This document shows positions 36,970 to 45,715 of a DNA stretch of 64,000 nt, in pieces. Each line of letters starts with the position of its first letter. The first letter of the stretch is position 1. A program made the position numbers and the translations under genes. The notes below the pieces were generated by a model, which was not told where the DNA came from, searched no databases, and saw only the letters and a list, made by a program, of their open reading frames with translations. The stretch spans positions 1,612,001-1,676,000 of the forward strand of contig OZ244867.1 in NCBI GenBank assembly GCA_965221175.1, in the 5' to 3' direction. This DNA comes from JAJDZL01 sp965221175. Lineage in GTDB: Bacteria; Pseudomonadota; Gammaproteobacteria; Arenicellales; JAJDZL01.

Positions 36970-37078
36970 GTCTTTCTCCTGTTGTTGCATGATGTTGCCA
37001 ATAGATTAATTGCTACATATAAATTTGTAAAATAGATTATTATTATTGTTTTAATCACTAATACCTATTAATCAAACA
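36970..37078. promoter_or_regulatory. katA-oxyR divergent control region
   Basis: 109 AT-rich bases between katA and oxyR. ATAGATTA occurs twice (37001-37008 and 37032-37039) and CTATTAAT-like halves lie near 37065. These resemble OxyR ATAG half-sites, but the spacing of 31 does not fit the canonical four-site pattern, so exact binding positions are uncertain. By position it should carry autoregulated, peroxide-responsive promoters. Confidence 0.35.
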
Positions 37079-37993
37079 ATGAATATTCGAGACCTGAAAT
37101 ACATAGTCACGGTTGCCGAGCTAGAACATTTCAGCAAGGCCGCTCAAGCGTGTTTTGTCAGTCAGCCTGCACTTAGCGGGCAAATTCGAAAACTGGAGGA
37201 TCAGTTGAATATTCGACTGTTTGAGCGAACCAAGCGAGCAGTCAAGATCACACCAGCAGGAGAACAGATCATCATTTATGCCAAAGCGATCCTTGATCTT
37301 GTCGATCAGATTGAAGAGACTGCAAAAGCCTTGTCTGATCCGTTTGCCGGCCTAATGAGAGTAGGCATGATTCCGACGATAGGACCATATTTGACGCCTG
37401 CCCTGCTTCCGGCAATCACTCGCGGACTGCCGCAGCTTGAGCTGAAACTTTCGGAAAATATAACTCCGATTCTTGAGCGTGAATTGATTGAGGGACAGAT
37501 TGATGCAGCGTTTCTCGCAACCCCGACTCGAGATTCTCGCCTAACTGAAATATCGCTTTATGATGAGCCGTTCTGGATTGCACTGCCATACAAGCACCCG
37601 CTGGCCGAACAGGACATGATTGACGTTTATGACATTAGCATGGAAGAATTTCTACTGCTTGAAGATGGGCACTGTTTTCGAGATCAGATTCTCTCTTTCT
37701 GTAAAACTGCGCTGAGTACTCAGCCCAACTTCAAGACTCAGAATACCAGTCTCACTACCATTCTAGCGTTGGTTGGGGCGGGGGCAGGAGTGACTCTTGT
37801 CCCTGCGATAAGTTTATCTGGTTCATGGGTAACGGATTCCGGCATTGCGCTTCGGCGAGAAAAGACTGGAAGCGCTTTTCGGTCCGTCACATTGGCTTTT
37901 CGCAAGTCGTTTCCAAGAAGAGTACTGCTAGATAGACTTGCTGACATTGTGTGTGCAGTTGTACCGGATACCGTGTACCCAGTGAAACGTTGA
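37079..37993 (+). CDS. oxyR: Hydrogen-peroxide sensor transcription regulator OxyR
   Basis: 304 residues, LysR family. N-terminal winged helix (MNIRDLKYIVTVAELEHF; QPALSGQIRKLE) and effector domain with the redox pair C199 and C208 in EDGHCFRDQILSFC, at exactly the E. coli positions; disulfide formation on peroxide activates transcription. LVPAIS near residue 240 is also conserved. The gene faces away from katA, its likely target. Confidence 0.95.
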   Translation: MNIRDLKYIVTVAELEHFSKAAQACFVSQPALSGQIRKLEDQLNIRLFERTKRAVKITPAGEQIIIYAKAILDLVDQIEETAKALSDPFAGLMRVGMIPTIGPYLTPALLPAITRGLPQLELKLSENITPILERELIEGQIDAAFLATPTRDSRLTEISLYDEPFWIALPYKHPLAEQDMIDVYDISMEEFLLLEDGHCFRDQILSFCKTALSTQPNFKTQNTSLTTILALVGAGAGVTLVPAISLSGSWVTDSGIALRREKTGSAFRSVTLAFRKSFPRRVLLDRLADIVCAVVPDTVYPVKR

Positions 37994-38435
37994 CAAAGAG
38001 GATGGAAGTGATTCAGGACATCGATGGATGCCCAGCCAAGTTTACATTTTAAACACCTTCCAGCTGCACCAATAAATTCAGAGTCATGATCGAAAGCAAA
38101 ATATGGCTGCACCAATTGTGTACTTCGTTAAAGCATATGAATTGGTGAGCAGGGTGGCAACGTAGCAAACCCTCAGCTGAGCTGTCATTGAGCCTGCTAT
38201 AGTTCCGTTCACAAAATGGCCTGCTTGCAAGGAAAAGTCTTAAAACTAATGAAATCCGCATTGCATAGTTTAAACCGATAAATTGCACTAAATTTACATA
38301 CAACATTCGGAATCTTGGTCCAACCGTGTATCTAAGTTAACATTAATAGAAAGTTGATAGCCAAGCTAACGCGCAATGTGATAGGTACATAAGTACATAT
38401 ATATATAAGTACACCAACACATGATCAATTAAGCT
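37994..38435. other. Gap upstream of the toxin-antitoxin remnant
   Basis: About 440 bases with no gene-like frame on either strand; the longest, at 38049-38306 minus, has no recognisable family features. The right end carries the GTAC repeat listed separately and presumably the antitoxin promoter. Confidence 0.5.
38385..38412. promoter_or_regulatory. Phased GTAC repeat, candidate antitoxin operator
   Basis: GTAC occurs at 38385, 38393 and 38409, spaced 8 and 16 bases, joined by an ATATATAT tract. GTAC is self-complementary, so the block is an overlapping set of inverted repeats, 24 bases before the antitoxin ATG. Ribbon-helix-helix antitoxins commonly bind such repeats and repress their own operon. 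Binding is inference. Confidence 0.4.
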
Positions 38436-38672
38436 ATGATTCGATGGAATTTATCCATACCTGAAGAAACTGACCGAGCAGTTCGAGCCTTTCTTAGCCA
38501 CAATGGTGAAAAAAAAGGTGACCTGTCTCAATTCGTCAATGAAGCTGTGCGTCGCCGCGTACTAGATCTAACCGTTTCCAGGGTCAAGGAAAGAAATGCC
38601 TGTTATGATCAGCATGAAATCCTTGGAATGATTGATGAGGAGGTTGACGCTGTACGTGAGGGTCGTTCTTGA
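38436..38672 (+). CDS. Ribbon-helix-helix-type antitoxin
   Basis: 78 residues. N-terminal MIRWNLSIPEETDRAVRAFL reads as the beta-strand and first helix of a ribbon-helix-helix fold, followed by LSQFVNEAVRRRVLDLTV (second helix) and an acidic toxin-binding tail ending DEEVDAVREGRS. In intact systems it neutralises the PIN ribonuclease encoded next and represses the operon. It overlaps the toxin start by 17 bases. The frame is intact although the toxin is broken, so it may persist as an orphan regulator. Confidence 0.7.
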   Translation: MIRWNLSIPEETDRAVRAFLSHNGEKKGDLSQFVNEAVRRRVLDLTVSRVKERNACYDQHEILGMIDEEVDAVREGRS

Positions 38673-39086
38673 CACAAACATCCTGATCAGTGCCCTGATC
38701 ACTAAGGGAACTCCGCCCGACAACCTGTATCAGGCATGGTTGAACGGCGAAATCGAAGTCGTAATGACCGCTGCGCAAATTGCTGAGATTAGAGATGTTA
38801 CTTATAAGACCTCGATTGAAGCGATTTATACACACCGATGAAGCGGTTGCCATTGTTGAGAATATTGATGCATACGCTCTTGTCCTTACTGACGCCCCGG
38901 TGGTAGACATATCCCCAGACCCTAATGACAACCCGATCTTGGCTGCAGCGATCGCCGGCAAGGTCAACCTGATCGTATCAGGTGACAAGAAAAATATGCT
39001 TGCACTCAGAGAGGTTCGAAGGGATTCCTGTTGTGACGGCCCGTGAAGCCGCGGAACGAGTATCCGATTTTATTGCGGAACCGTAG
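38656..39086 (+). pseudogene. PIN-domain toxin with two frameshifts
   Basis: Three successive reading frames together spell a complete PIN ribonuclease. Frame one from GTG 38656: VRVVLDTNILISALITKGTP with the first catalytic Asp. Near 38800 the reading shifts to a frame continuing RPRLKRFIHTDEAV, then DPNDNPILAAAIAG and LIVSGDKKNML with the remaining acids. Near 39018 it shifts again to FEGIPVVTAREAAERV and ends at TAG 39084-39086. All catalytic acids are encoded but cannot be translated as one chain. Two indels suggest genuine decay, though assembly error in either spot is possible. Confidence 0.75.
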
Positions 39087-39112
39087 AAAATCAGACGCAA
39101 TTTCAAAATTGA

Positions 39113-39354
39113 ATAGCGACTGCGGTAGAGAATCTGGAGTTACATTGGATCAACACCGTGCTGGGCGATTTGAAAACGGCGTTGCGCAGATCTTATCATT
39201 CATTTCGCCCCGAGTATGCACAACATTATCTGGCGGAACTCGAATATTGGCTCAATCGCCACTATAGTTTCCCGAACCTGGTTCCCGCCTCGATTGGGTG
39301 GCGCTGAAAAGCCCGCCCATGCCGGATAAATTCTTGAAACTCGGCCTATCATAA
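39113..39354 (+). pseudogene. IS1595-family transposase C-terminal remnant
   Basis: After an in-frame stop at 39110, WINTVLGDLKTALRRSYHSF, then RPEYAQHYLAELEYWLNRHY match the C-terminal part of IS1595-type transposases; the frame ends at TGA 39305. The neighbouring frame continues SPPMPDKFLKLGLS to TAA 39352-39354, the usual C-terminal ending, so one frameshift separates them. The N-terminal two thirds are missing. Terminal inverted repeats could not be identified. Confidence 0.65.
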
Positions 39355-39510
39355 ATGGTAATTAGGATTTATTTTGAGAACCTCCTTGGAAGAAGCCAGT
39401 TGTCAAGATATCCATTTCTAGACTATGTTCCCATTCATATTGGATAGGAACAACGAATTTGGGTAAAGCACTTGTAGGATCAATACGAGTTAGGATCAAG
39501 TGTTGTGCGC

Positions 39511-39634
39511 CGGGTGGGGGTGGCTTCTGTCTCAGCAGTTTAGCCTGCAGTGGATGATTCCGAGCAACCTGAAACGAAGTGAGGGCGAGCCCGAACGAGG
39601 TTTCAGATTACTCGGGCGCAAAATTCCCCACCCG
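39511..39634. repeat. Nested inverted-repeat element, possible structured RNA
   Basis: Outer arms CGGGTGGGG (39511-39519) and its exact complement (39626-39634) enclose a small hairpin with GCAG/CTGC arms (39535-39548) and a second nested stem: CCGAG/CTCGG (39560-39564 with 39611-39615) around CTGAAAC/GTTTCAG (39569-39575 with 39600-39606), closed by a GC-rich loop. The ordered nesting and higher GC than the flanks suggest a folded RNA or a dispersed repeat unit. No known RNA family was recognised and the strand is undetermined. Confidence 0.4.
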
Positions 39635-39795
39635 TAGCGTCCTAGTATGACGGGGATAGAAATACAGCGGCGTATCTGGTTTATTTGTAGATGTTCCCAC
39701 ATTTAATGATTCTCTAAATTCAGTAGATTTGTAATCGACTCACCACCCGTCAATGCAACGAGGTAGAATCGCAAATAGGACTATCTAAAAATTTT

Positions 39796-39825
39796 TTGAT
39801 GGTGTCAATAACTAGTTTGTATATA
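39796..39825 (+). promoter_or_regulatory. Candidate promoter of the Dpp-type binding-protein gene
   Basis: TTGATG (39796-39801) and TATATA (39820-39825) with an 18-base spacer, about 92 bases before the ATG at 39918. The -10 region overlaps a TATACT alternative. Sigma-70-like; support is by consensus only. Confidence 0.3.
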
Positions 39826-39917
39826 CTCAACTATTAGACTTGCCTCTACTTGGTGCAAATACTGCGCTAATCAAGTGTGGGTAATAATTTATATCTGTTT
39901 ACATTGAGGAATTATTT

Positions 39918-41561
39918 ATGACTGATAAAACACACAGGCACTTACCAAAGCTGAAAGAAGAGCTAGCCGAAGGGAGAATCACACGTCGTGATTTTCTGAG
40001 ATATTCGACCTTGCTTGGATTGTCAGCGGCGGCAGCCTATAAATTTGCAGGTGATATTACTGGCGTTCGGCTAATCCCGACAGCCAAAGCTGAAATGATG
40101 CCCAAAGGTGGCGTACTTCGAGTATCCATGCGATGTCCAACAATTGCTGACCCTCATATCTACCAATGGGTCTACGACTCAAATATTGCGCGGCAGGTAA
40201 CTGAGTATCTGACTTACACCGACCACGACAATATCACCCATCCTGCTTTACTTGAAGGCTGGGAAGCCAGTGACGATCTGACAACCTGGGAATTTCGGAT
40301 TCGCAAAGATCTCAAGTGGCACAATGGGCGAGATTTCGTAGCAGAAGATGTCGCATGGAATATTAATCGAGTACTCAATCCTGAAACCGGCTCATCCGTC
40401 CTCGGACTCATGAAGGGTTACATGATGAATGATGATGGAACCGGTCTATGGGATGCAAGCGCGATCGAGGTTGTAGACGGCAAGACTCTTCGCTTGAACA
40501 TTAAGGTACCGCAGATTGCCATTCCGGAGCACATGTTCCACTATCCATTTCCAATGATCGATCCAGAGGAAAACGGAGTGTTCGGTGTCGGTTCAAACGG
40601 ACAGGGTGCATTTGAACTTGTCGAATATGTCCAAAACTCCAAGGCCGTTCTGGTTGCAAGAGATGGCTACTATGGAGATGGGCCAAACCTTGATCGAATC
40701 GAGTTCGTTGATCTCGGAGATGATCCGTCTGCGACGCTGGCAGCAATGTCTTCTGGGCAGGTTCTTGGTTCTTACGAAGGAACCATCGCTCAAATTGATG
40801 TTTATCGCGGCATGCCCGGTGTCACTGTTCATGAAGCTGTAACAGCCAAAACTGGTGTAGCGCGAGGACAAGTAGACCGACCGGAATACAGCGATCCCAG
40901 AGTTCGAAAAGCTTTGCGAATTTCTATCGATTCGGCGCGATGCTTGGAACTTGCACATAGCAATTCCGGAGCACCTGGTGAGCATCATCATGTCAGCCCA
41001 GTGCATCCAGACTATGCAGCATTGCCAGTGATGCAGAGAGATCCAGAGGCCGCAAAACAACTGCTGGCAGATGCTGGTATGCCGGATGGCATGGATTTGG
41101 AAATCGCCTGCAAGGGCGATCCGCCTTGGGAATTGGCAGCAGTTCAAACAATGGTTGAACAGTGGAAAGAAGCCAATATTCGGGTGAATATCAATCTGCT
41201 TCCATCGTCGGATTTCTGGGATGTCTGGGACAAAGTGCCTTTTGGCTTTACTTCATGGACGCATCGTCCACTTGGATTCATGGTACTGGGCCTGGCTTAT
41301 CGATCTGGTGTACCTTGGAACGAGTCGCATTATGCGAATCCGGAATTTGATGCCATTTTGACCGAAGCGGAAGGAACTCTCGATCTTGAAAAACGTAGGG
41401 GGTTAATCAAGCAGCTTGAGGTCATCATGCAGGAAGACGGGCCAATTACACAACCGCTTTGGCGTTCAGTTTACTCTGCATGGAGTGAAAGAGTGGTTGG
41501 ATTCAGACATCATCCAACCAGCTATATTTTTGGAAATCAGCTTGCGGTCAAAGAAGCATAA
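39918..41561 (+). CDS. Dpp/Opp-type ABC transporter substrate-binding protein 1 (Tat signal)
   Basis: 547 residues. The N-terminus has a twin-arginine motif (TRRDFLRYSTLLG) about 23 residues in, so export is probably by Tat in folded form. The mature part is a family-5 binding protein: GGVLRVSMRCP, GWEASDDLTTWEFRIRKDLKWHNGRDF, ARGQVDRPEYSDPRVRKALRISID and a C-terminal VVGFRHHP. Ligand is probably a peptide, opine or other small organic molecule. GAGGA lies 7 bases before the ATG. It converges on the ATPase/permease genes to its right, its likely partners, through a shared terminator. Confidence 0.88.
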   Translation: MTDKTHRHLPKLKEELAEGRITRRDFLRYSTLLGLSAAAAYKFAGDITGVRLIPTAKAEMMPKGGVLRVSMRCPTIADPHIYQWVYDSNIARQVTEYLTYTDHDNITHPALLEGWEASDDLTTWEFRIRKDLKWHNGRDFVAEDVAWNINRVLNPETGSSVLGLMKGYMMNDDGTGLWDASAIEVVDGKTLRLNIKVPQIAIPEHMFHYPFPMIDPEENGVFGVGSNGQGAFELVEYVQNSKAVLVARDGYYGDGPNLDRIEFVDLGDDPSATLAAMSSGQVLGSYEGTIAQIDVYRGMPGVTVHEAVTAKTGVARGQVDRPEYSDPRVRKALRISIDSARCLELAHSNSGAPGEHHHVSPVHPDYAALPVMQRDPEAAKQLLADAGMPDGMDLEIACKGDPPWELAAVQTMVEQWKEANIRVNINLLPSSDFWDVWDKVPFGFTSWTHRPLGFMVLGLAYRSGVPWNESHYANPEFDAILTEAEGTLDLEKRRGLIKQLEVIMQEDGPITQPLWRSVYSAWSERVVGFRHHPTSYIFGNQLAVKEA

Positions 41562-41581
41562 GCGAATTCCAAAACTATCAG

Positions 41582-41616
41582 AAAAAAGGGCTTTCCGTTC
41601 CGGAAAGCCCTTTTTT
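41582..41616. terminator. Bidirectional intrinsic terminator
   Basis: Perfect 16-base-pair hairpin with a TTC loop: A6 plus GGGCTTTCCG at 41582-41597 pairs with 41601-41616 ending in T6. It provides a U-tract on both strands and sits between the convergent binding-protein gene (stop 41561) and the double-ATPase gene (stop 41639). Confidence 0.9.
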
Positions 41617-41638
41617 ATTCCTTTCCTTGTTCCTGCTT

Positions 41639-43753
41639 TCAGTGCTCAAATGCAGTTGCATCGTCAACACTGGGTCTGGAAATTTGGATGACAGGTTCAA
41701 CCTCGCATAACTCATCAAGCGGGATGTGACAAGCAATGTAGTGATCTTCGGTAACTGACTGAACAGGTGGTCGTTCTTCTTCACAAATTTTGCCAATTTT
41801 TCGAAAGCATCTAGTTTCAAACGGACACCCTACAGGTGGATCCAATACACTGGGTAGATTTCCTTCGAGTACGATTTCTCGCTTGTTTATATCGGGGTCC
41901 GCGATTGGAACTGCAGATAGCAATGCCTCTGTATATGGATGATACGGCGGTTGAAATACATCCTGAGTCAGCCCCTGCTCCATGACCTGCCCCAAATACA
42001 TGACCAGAATACGGTCAGACAGATACCGGACAATACTCAAATCATGGCTGATGAAGAGCAGTGTCATTTTTTGCTCTCGCTGCAGATCCATAAGGAGCTC
42101 TGTAATCGCCGCAGCAACCGAAACATCCAATGCAGATACCGGTTCATCTGCAATAATCATTGAAGGCTGACCTGCAAAAGCGCGAGCAATACCAATTCGC
42201 TGCTTCTGTCCACCCGATAATTGACGCGGCCTGCGATAGTAAAAATCTCTCGGGAGTTTAACCGTATCAAGTAGCGACATCACAATTTGACGAACCTTGT
42301 TGCGATCATTTTCTACTCCAAATTTCTTGATCGCTCTGCCAATCTGCTGACCCACTGTGTGACTCGGATTGAGAGTGTCACTTGGATTCTGAAACACCAT
42401 CTGCATCGCAGCAAGTTGACTGGCACTGCGTGAATTGACCGCGACATCGTGAATTTTTTCGCCATTCAGCTCAATCTCGCCACCCGTTGCCGTCTCCAGA
42501 CCCAAAAGCACTTTTGCGAGTGTGGATTTTCCGCAGCCTGATTCACCCACAATTGCTAAAGTTTCGGATTCATGTGCCTCAAAATCCAGTTTCTCATTGG
42601 CTTTAATGAGTTTTACGCTAGACCCGCTCATCAAGGCTTTTAAAGATCGATCATGCAGCATGTAGTATTTTTGCATGTCAGTCACTTTCAAAACCTCGTC
42701 GCCAATGCCAGTGGTATCCTTTCTAGACTGACTTTCAGTGCTTTGCTGGCTTATTCCAGTCCAGCGAATGCAACGGACGCGATGACGTGCCGACTCATCA
42801 TCATCGACGGTTTCCATGTGAATGTCTTCCTTGTCGCAAGTGCCACCAGTGAAATGATCACATCGAGGACCAAAATTACACCCTTGAGGACGTTCATGTG
42901 GAAGCGGCAACTGTCCCCGAATCGGTGTCAAAGGAGCTACATTCTTGTCAGCAGTTGGCAACGCGATGCAACCGAAGAGCCCATGTGTATATGGATGACG
43001 TGGCGTTTTAAATAAAGGCTTTATCGTTCCTTCTTCAACAACTTCTCCGGAATACATGACAAAAACTCGATCACAGGTTTCCAAGATCAAACCCAGATTG
43101 TGTGAAATATAGATTTGCGATGTTCCGAATTTCTTACTGATATTCGCGATCAACTTGACGATTCCTGCTTCGACAGTGACGTCCAAAGCTGTTGTCGGCT
43201 CATCCAGTAACAGAAGGTCGGGTTTGGACAACAGTCCCATTGCTATAACAACTCGTTGCTGCTGGCCGCCAGACAGTTGATGCGGATAGGAGGCCAGGAC
43301 TCGCTCCGGATCGGGAATGTTTACGTCTGCGAGAACTTGCCGAGCCCGCTCTAGAGCTTCTTCAGATCTGATGTTTTCATGGGCAAGCGGCACTTCCATC
43401 AACTGATTGCCGACCGACATGCTAGGATTTAAGGCAGAGAATGGCTCCTGGTAAATCATTGAAATTTCCTTGCCTCGAATCTGCCGCAACTCTTCTTCAC
43501 TGAGTTTGGTCATGTCACGACCTTTGAATTCAATCGAACCGCTTTTTACCAATCCATTGTTTCCCATATACTGCATGATCGCCATGGCAACCGTCGACTT
43601 GCCGCAACCGGACTCTCCCACTAGGCCAATGGTTTCTCCCCGCTTGACTTCAAGCGAGAAGTCTACAACAGCTGGTATTTCTCCAGCACGGGTATAGTAC
43701 GAAACATCCAGATTCTGAATATTCAGGACTGTCTGTTCAGTATTGCTGTTCAT
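41639..43753 (-). CDS. Fused double ATP-binding protein of Dpp/Opp-type ABC transporter 1
   Basis: About 704 residues, a fusion of DppD- and DppF-like ATPases. First half: Walker A GESGCGKSTVAMAI, LSGGQQQRVVIAMGL, LLLDEPTTALDVT. Second half: GESGCGKSTLAKVL, LSGGQKQRIGIARAF, IIADEPVSALDVS. Each half ends in the oligopeptide-specific C-terminal Cys-containing domain (CNFGPRCDHFTGGTC; CPFETRCFRKIGKIC). ATG at 43753 is chosen over TTG 43783. It ends against the shared terminator and follows the permease gene on the same strand. Confidence 0.9.
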   Translation of the reverse strand: MNSNTEQTVLNIQNLDVSYYTRAGEIPAVVDFSLEVKRGETIGLVGESGCGKSTVAMAIMQYMGNNGLVKSGSIEFKGRDMTKLSEEELRQIRGKEISMIYQEPFSALNPSMSVGNQLMEVPLAHENIRSEEALERARQVLADVNIPDPERVLASYPHQLSGGQQQRVVIAMGLLSKPDLLLLDEPTTALDVTVEAGIVKLIANISKKFGTSQIYISHNLGLILETCDRVFVMYSGEVVEEGTIKPLFKTPRHPYTHGLFGCIALPTADKNVAPLTPIRGQLPLPHERPQGCNFGPRCDHFTGGTCDKEDIHMETVDDDESARHRVRCIRWTGISQQSTESQSRKDTTGIGDEVLKVTDMQKYYMLHDRSLKALMSGSSVKLIKANEKLDFEAHESETLAIVGESGCGKSTLAKVLLGLETATGGEIELNGEKIHDVAVNSRSASQLAAMQMVFQNPSDTLNPSHTVGQQIGRAIKKFGVENDRNKVRQIVMSLLDTVKLPRDFYYRRPRQLSGGQKQRIGIARAFAGQPSMIIADEPVSALDVSVAAAITELLMDLQREQKMTLLFISHDLSIVRYLSDRILVMYLGQVMEQGLTQDVFQPPYHPYTEALLSAVPIADPDINKREIVLEGNLPSVLDPPVGCPFETRCFRKIGKICEEERPPVQSVTEDHYIACHIPLDELCEVEPVIQISRPSVDDATAFEH

Positions 43754-43789
43754 TTCGACTTGCCAGTTTATTTGAGGAAACAATTCTCA

Positions 43790-44683
43790 TCAGTCTTTTA
43801 ACGAAATCTCTCGCATGCCATCAGCGAGCAGGTTGAACCCTAGAACCAGAGTAGAGATTGCAATACACGGAATAACCGTCATATGCGGGAATATCAACGC
43901 CATCTGGCGTGTCTCATTGATCATGCCTCCCCAATCTGGGTCGGGTGGTGGAAGACCGAGGCCCAGAAATCCCAACACACCGATGGTAATGATCACATAA
44001 CCCATTCTCAAACATCCGTCAACAATCAGCGGACCTCTCGCATTCGGCAGAATTTCTACCAGCATGATTCTCCATACCGATTCCCCTCGGGTTTGCGCAG
44101 CCGCAACATAATCTCGATTCCTAAGGTCAAGTACCAGACCGCGCACGATTCGCATGATTGCCGGCCCGCTGGCAAACACAATTGCTACAACGATATTCAA
44201 GCCGGAAGCACCAACAGTCGAAATGATGATGATGTATAGAACCAGTACTGGAAATGACAGAATCATGTCCCCAATTCTCGATAGTACGTCATCAACCCAG
44301 CCACGATAGTAGCCGGCAACCAATCCCATCAGAATGCCCAACACATACGCACAGAAAGTCGCAAGTGGAGCGTAAAAGAGGACAGTTCTGGAACCCCAAA
44401 TTATCCTTGAAAGAATATCTCGACCAATGTGATCGGTACCGAGCCAAAATGTCCCGCCATCAGGGTTGACAGCACCCGGCTTCATAAATGGCAAGATAGT
44501 TGCATTTGGCTCATAGGGCGAAATCAAGGGGGCAAAAATTGCCATAGTCACCCAAAAACCAACCAGACACGCTCCAATAACGCCGACTGGACTCTCTCGC
44601 AAGAGTCCGATTGCAGATATGATCCTGCGTAGCCCTGTAAACAGGGTGACCGTTTCTGTGGCAGCTAAAGTGTCATTTGCCAT
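43790..44683 (-). CDS. Dpp/Opp-type ABC permease 1 (DppC-like)
   Basis: 297 residues, about six membrane segments. N-terminal linker and first helix (GVIGACLVGFWVTMAIFAPL), the LGTDHIGRDILSRIIWGSR motif and EAA-type loop DYVAAAQTRGESVWRIMLVE typical of DppC. Works with the DppB-like protein encoded 11 bases upstream in the direction of transcription. Confidence 0.9.
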   Translation of the reverse strand: MANDTLAATETVTLFTGLRRIISAIGLLRESPVGVIGACLVGFWVTMAIFAPLISPYEPNATILPFMKPGAVNPDGGTFWLGTDHIGRDILSRIIWGSRTVLFYAPLATFCAYVLGILMGLVAGYYRGWVDDVLSRIGDMILSFPVLVLYIIIISTVGASGLNIVVAIVFASGPAIMRIVRGLVLDLRNRDYVAAAQTRGESVWRIMLVEILPNARGPLIVDGCLRMGYVIITIGVLGFLGLGLPPPDPDWGGMINETRQMALIFPHMTVIPCIAISTLVLGFNLLADGMREISLKD

Positions 44684-44694
44684 CTCGCATTCCG

Positions 44695-45627
44695 TTAATT
44701 GAATCGAATACGCGGATTCAGTAAGGTATATGCAATATCAGAAAACACCTGCGTCAGCACCACCACAAAGACTGCAACCATGGTACACGCTTCGATCAAG
44801 AAGACATCCTGACGCAAAGCAGCCTGTAGCAGCAACGCACCGAATCCCTTGTAAGCATAAAAAAATTCAACCACGATGACTCCAGACAACAACCAGTTAA
44901 TTTGCAGCATCAACACTGTAAAAGGCGCAATAAGCGCATTGCGAAGCGCATGCTTTAAAATGACCTGTCGATATGGCAAACCTTTCAAAATTGCTGTTCG
45001 AACATAGTGAGTTGTCATGACTTCTGCCATTGAGGCGCGAGTCATTCGTGTAACGTAACCGAAATCGTAAACCAGAAGAACTAAGACTGGCAAAATCAGC
45101 TGCTTCCAGTCGAATCCTTCAAACATGCTGCTCGTACCAGGCAGCCACTGTAACGAAAAGACGAATACGCCAGAAAAGAATACGGTGCTTGCAAACTCTG
45201 GAACCGAAGTTGTCAAAATGCTTACGACAGATATTGATCGATCCAGTTTGGAACCCTCCCTCATGCCAGACAATATGCCTAACACCAGCGATACAGGGAT
45301 CAGAAACACGAATACCCAGAATGCAAGAATCGTTGTATTCCAAAGACGCGGCCAGAGAATTTCGGAAACCGGAATTTGGTAAATCGTCGATGTTCCAAAA
45401 TCACCTGTCAAAAAATTTCCGAGCCATATGAAGTATCGGATTACCAAAGGCTCGTTGTAGCCATTATTTTCCAGCCAGATCAATCGTTGTGCTTCCAAGC
45501 TATACGGGCCAAGCACCTTGACCGCTACAGATTCGATGTTGATTTCCAATAGCAGAAATAGGATGATCGACACCGCAAACATGGTGAGGAGCATTAGGAG
45601 AAATCGTTTTGTTATCAATAATGCCAT
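44695..45627 (-). CDS. Dpp/Opp-type ABC permease 1 (DppB-like)
   Basis: 310 residues, six membrane segments with the DppB pattern: ENNGYNEPLVIRYFIWLGNFL (first periplasmic loop), GDFGTS, and the EAA loop MTTHYVRTAILKGLPYRQVIL. It is the first gene of transporter 1 on this strand and follows the double ATPase of transporter 2 by about 90 bases, so both systems may be read from one long transcript. Confidence 0.9.
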   Translation of the reverse strand: MALLITKRFLLMLLTMFAVSIILFLLLEINIESVAVKVLGPYSLEAQRLIWLENNGYNEPLVIRYFIWLGNFLTGDFGTSTIYQIPVSEILWPRLWNTTILAFWVFVFLIPVSLVLGILSGMREGSKLDRSISVVSILTTSVPEFASTVFFSGVFVFSLQWLPGTSSMFEGFDWKQLILPVLVLLVYDFGYVTRMTRASMAEVMTTHYVRTAILKGLPYRQVILKHALRNALIAPFTVLMLQINWLLSGVIVVEFFYAYKGFGALLLQAALRQDVFLIEACTMVAVFVVVLTQVFSDIAYTLLNPRIRFN

Positions 45628-45715
45628 GCTATTTGTTGAACTGCCAATACGAATGGCTTGTGTTCAATGCTCAGTACCACGCGTATGCACTCGTACAAGT
45701 GGCAAATTATTGAAG

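Larger units (their letters stand above)
39355..39917. other. Gap between transposase remnant and Dpp binding-protein gene
   Basis: About 560 bases without a gene-like frame. It contains the nested inverted-repeat element at 39511-39634 and, nearer the next gene, a candidate promoter. The rest shows nothing recognisable. Confidence 0.5.

Noticed and set aside
37001..37070. Canonical OxyR tetrad site in the katA-oxyR gap
   Set aside because: ATAG halves are present but the spacing does not match the known pattern, so only a low-confidence control region is listed.
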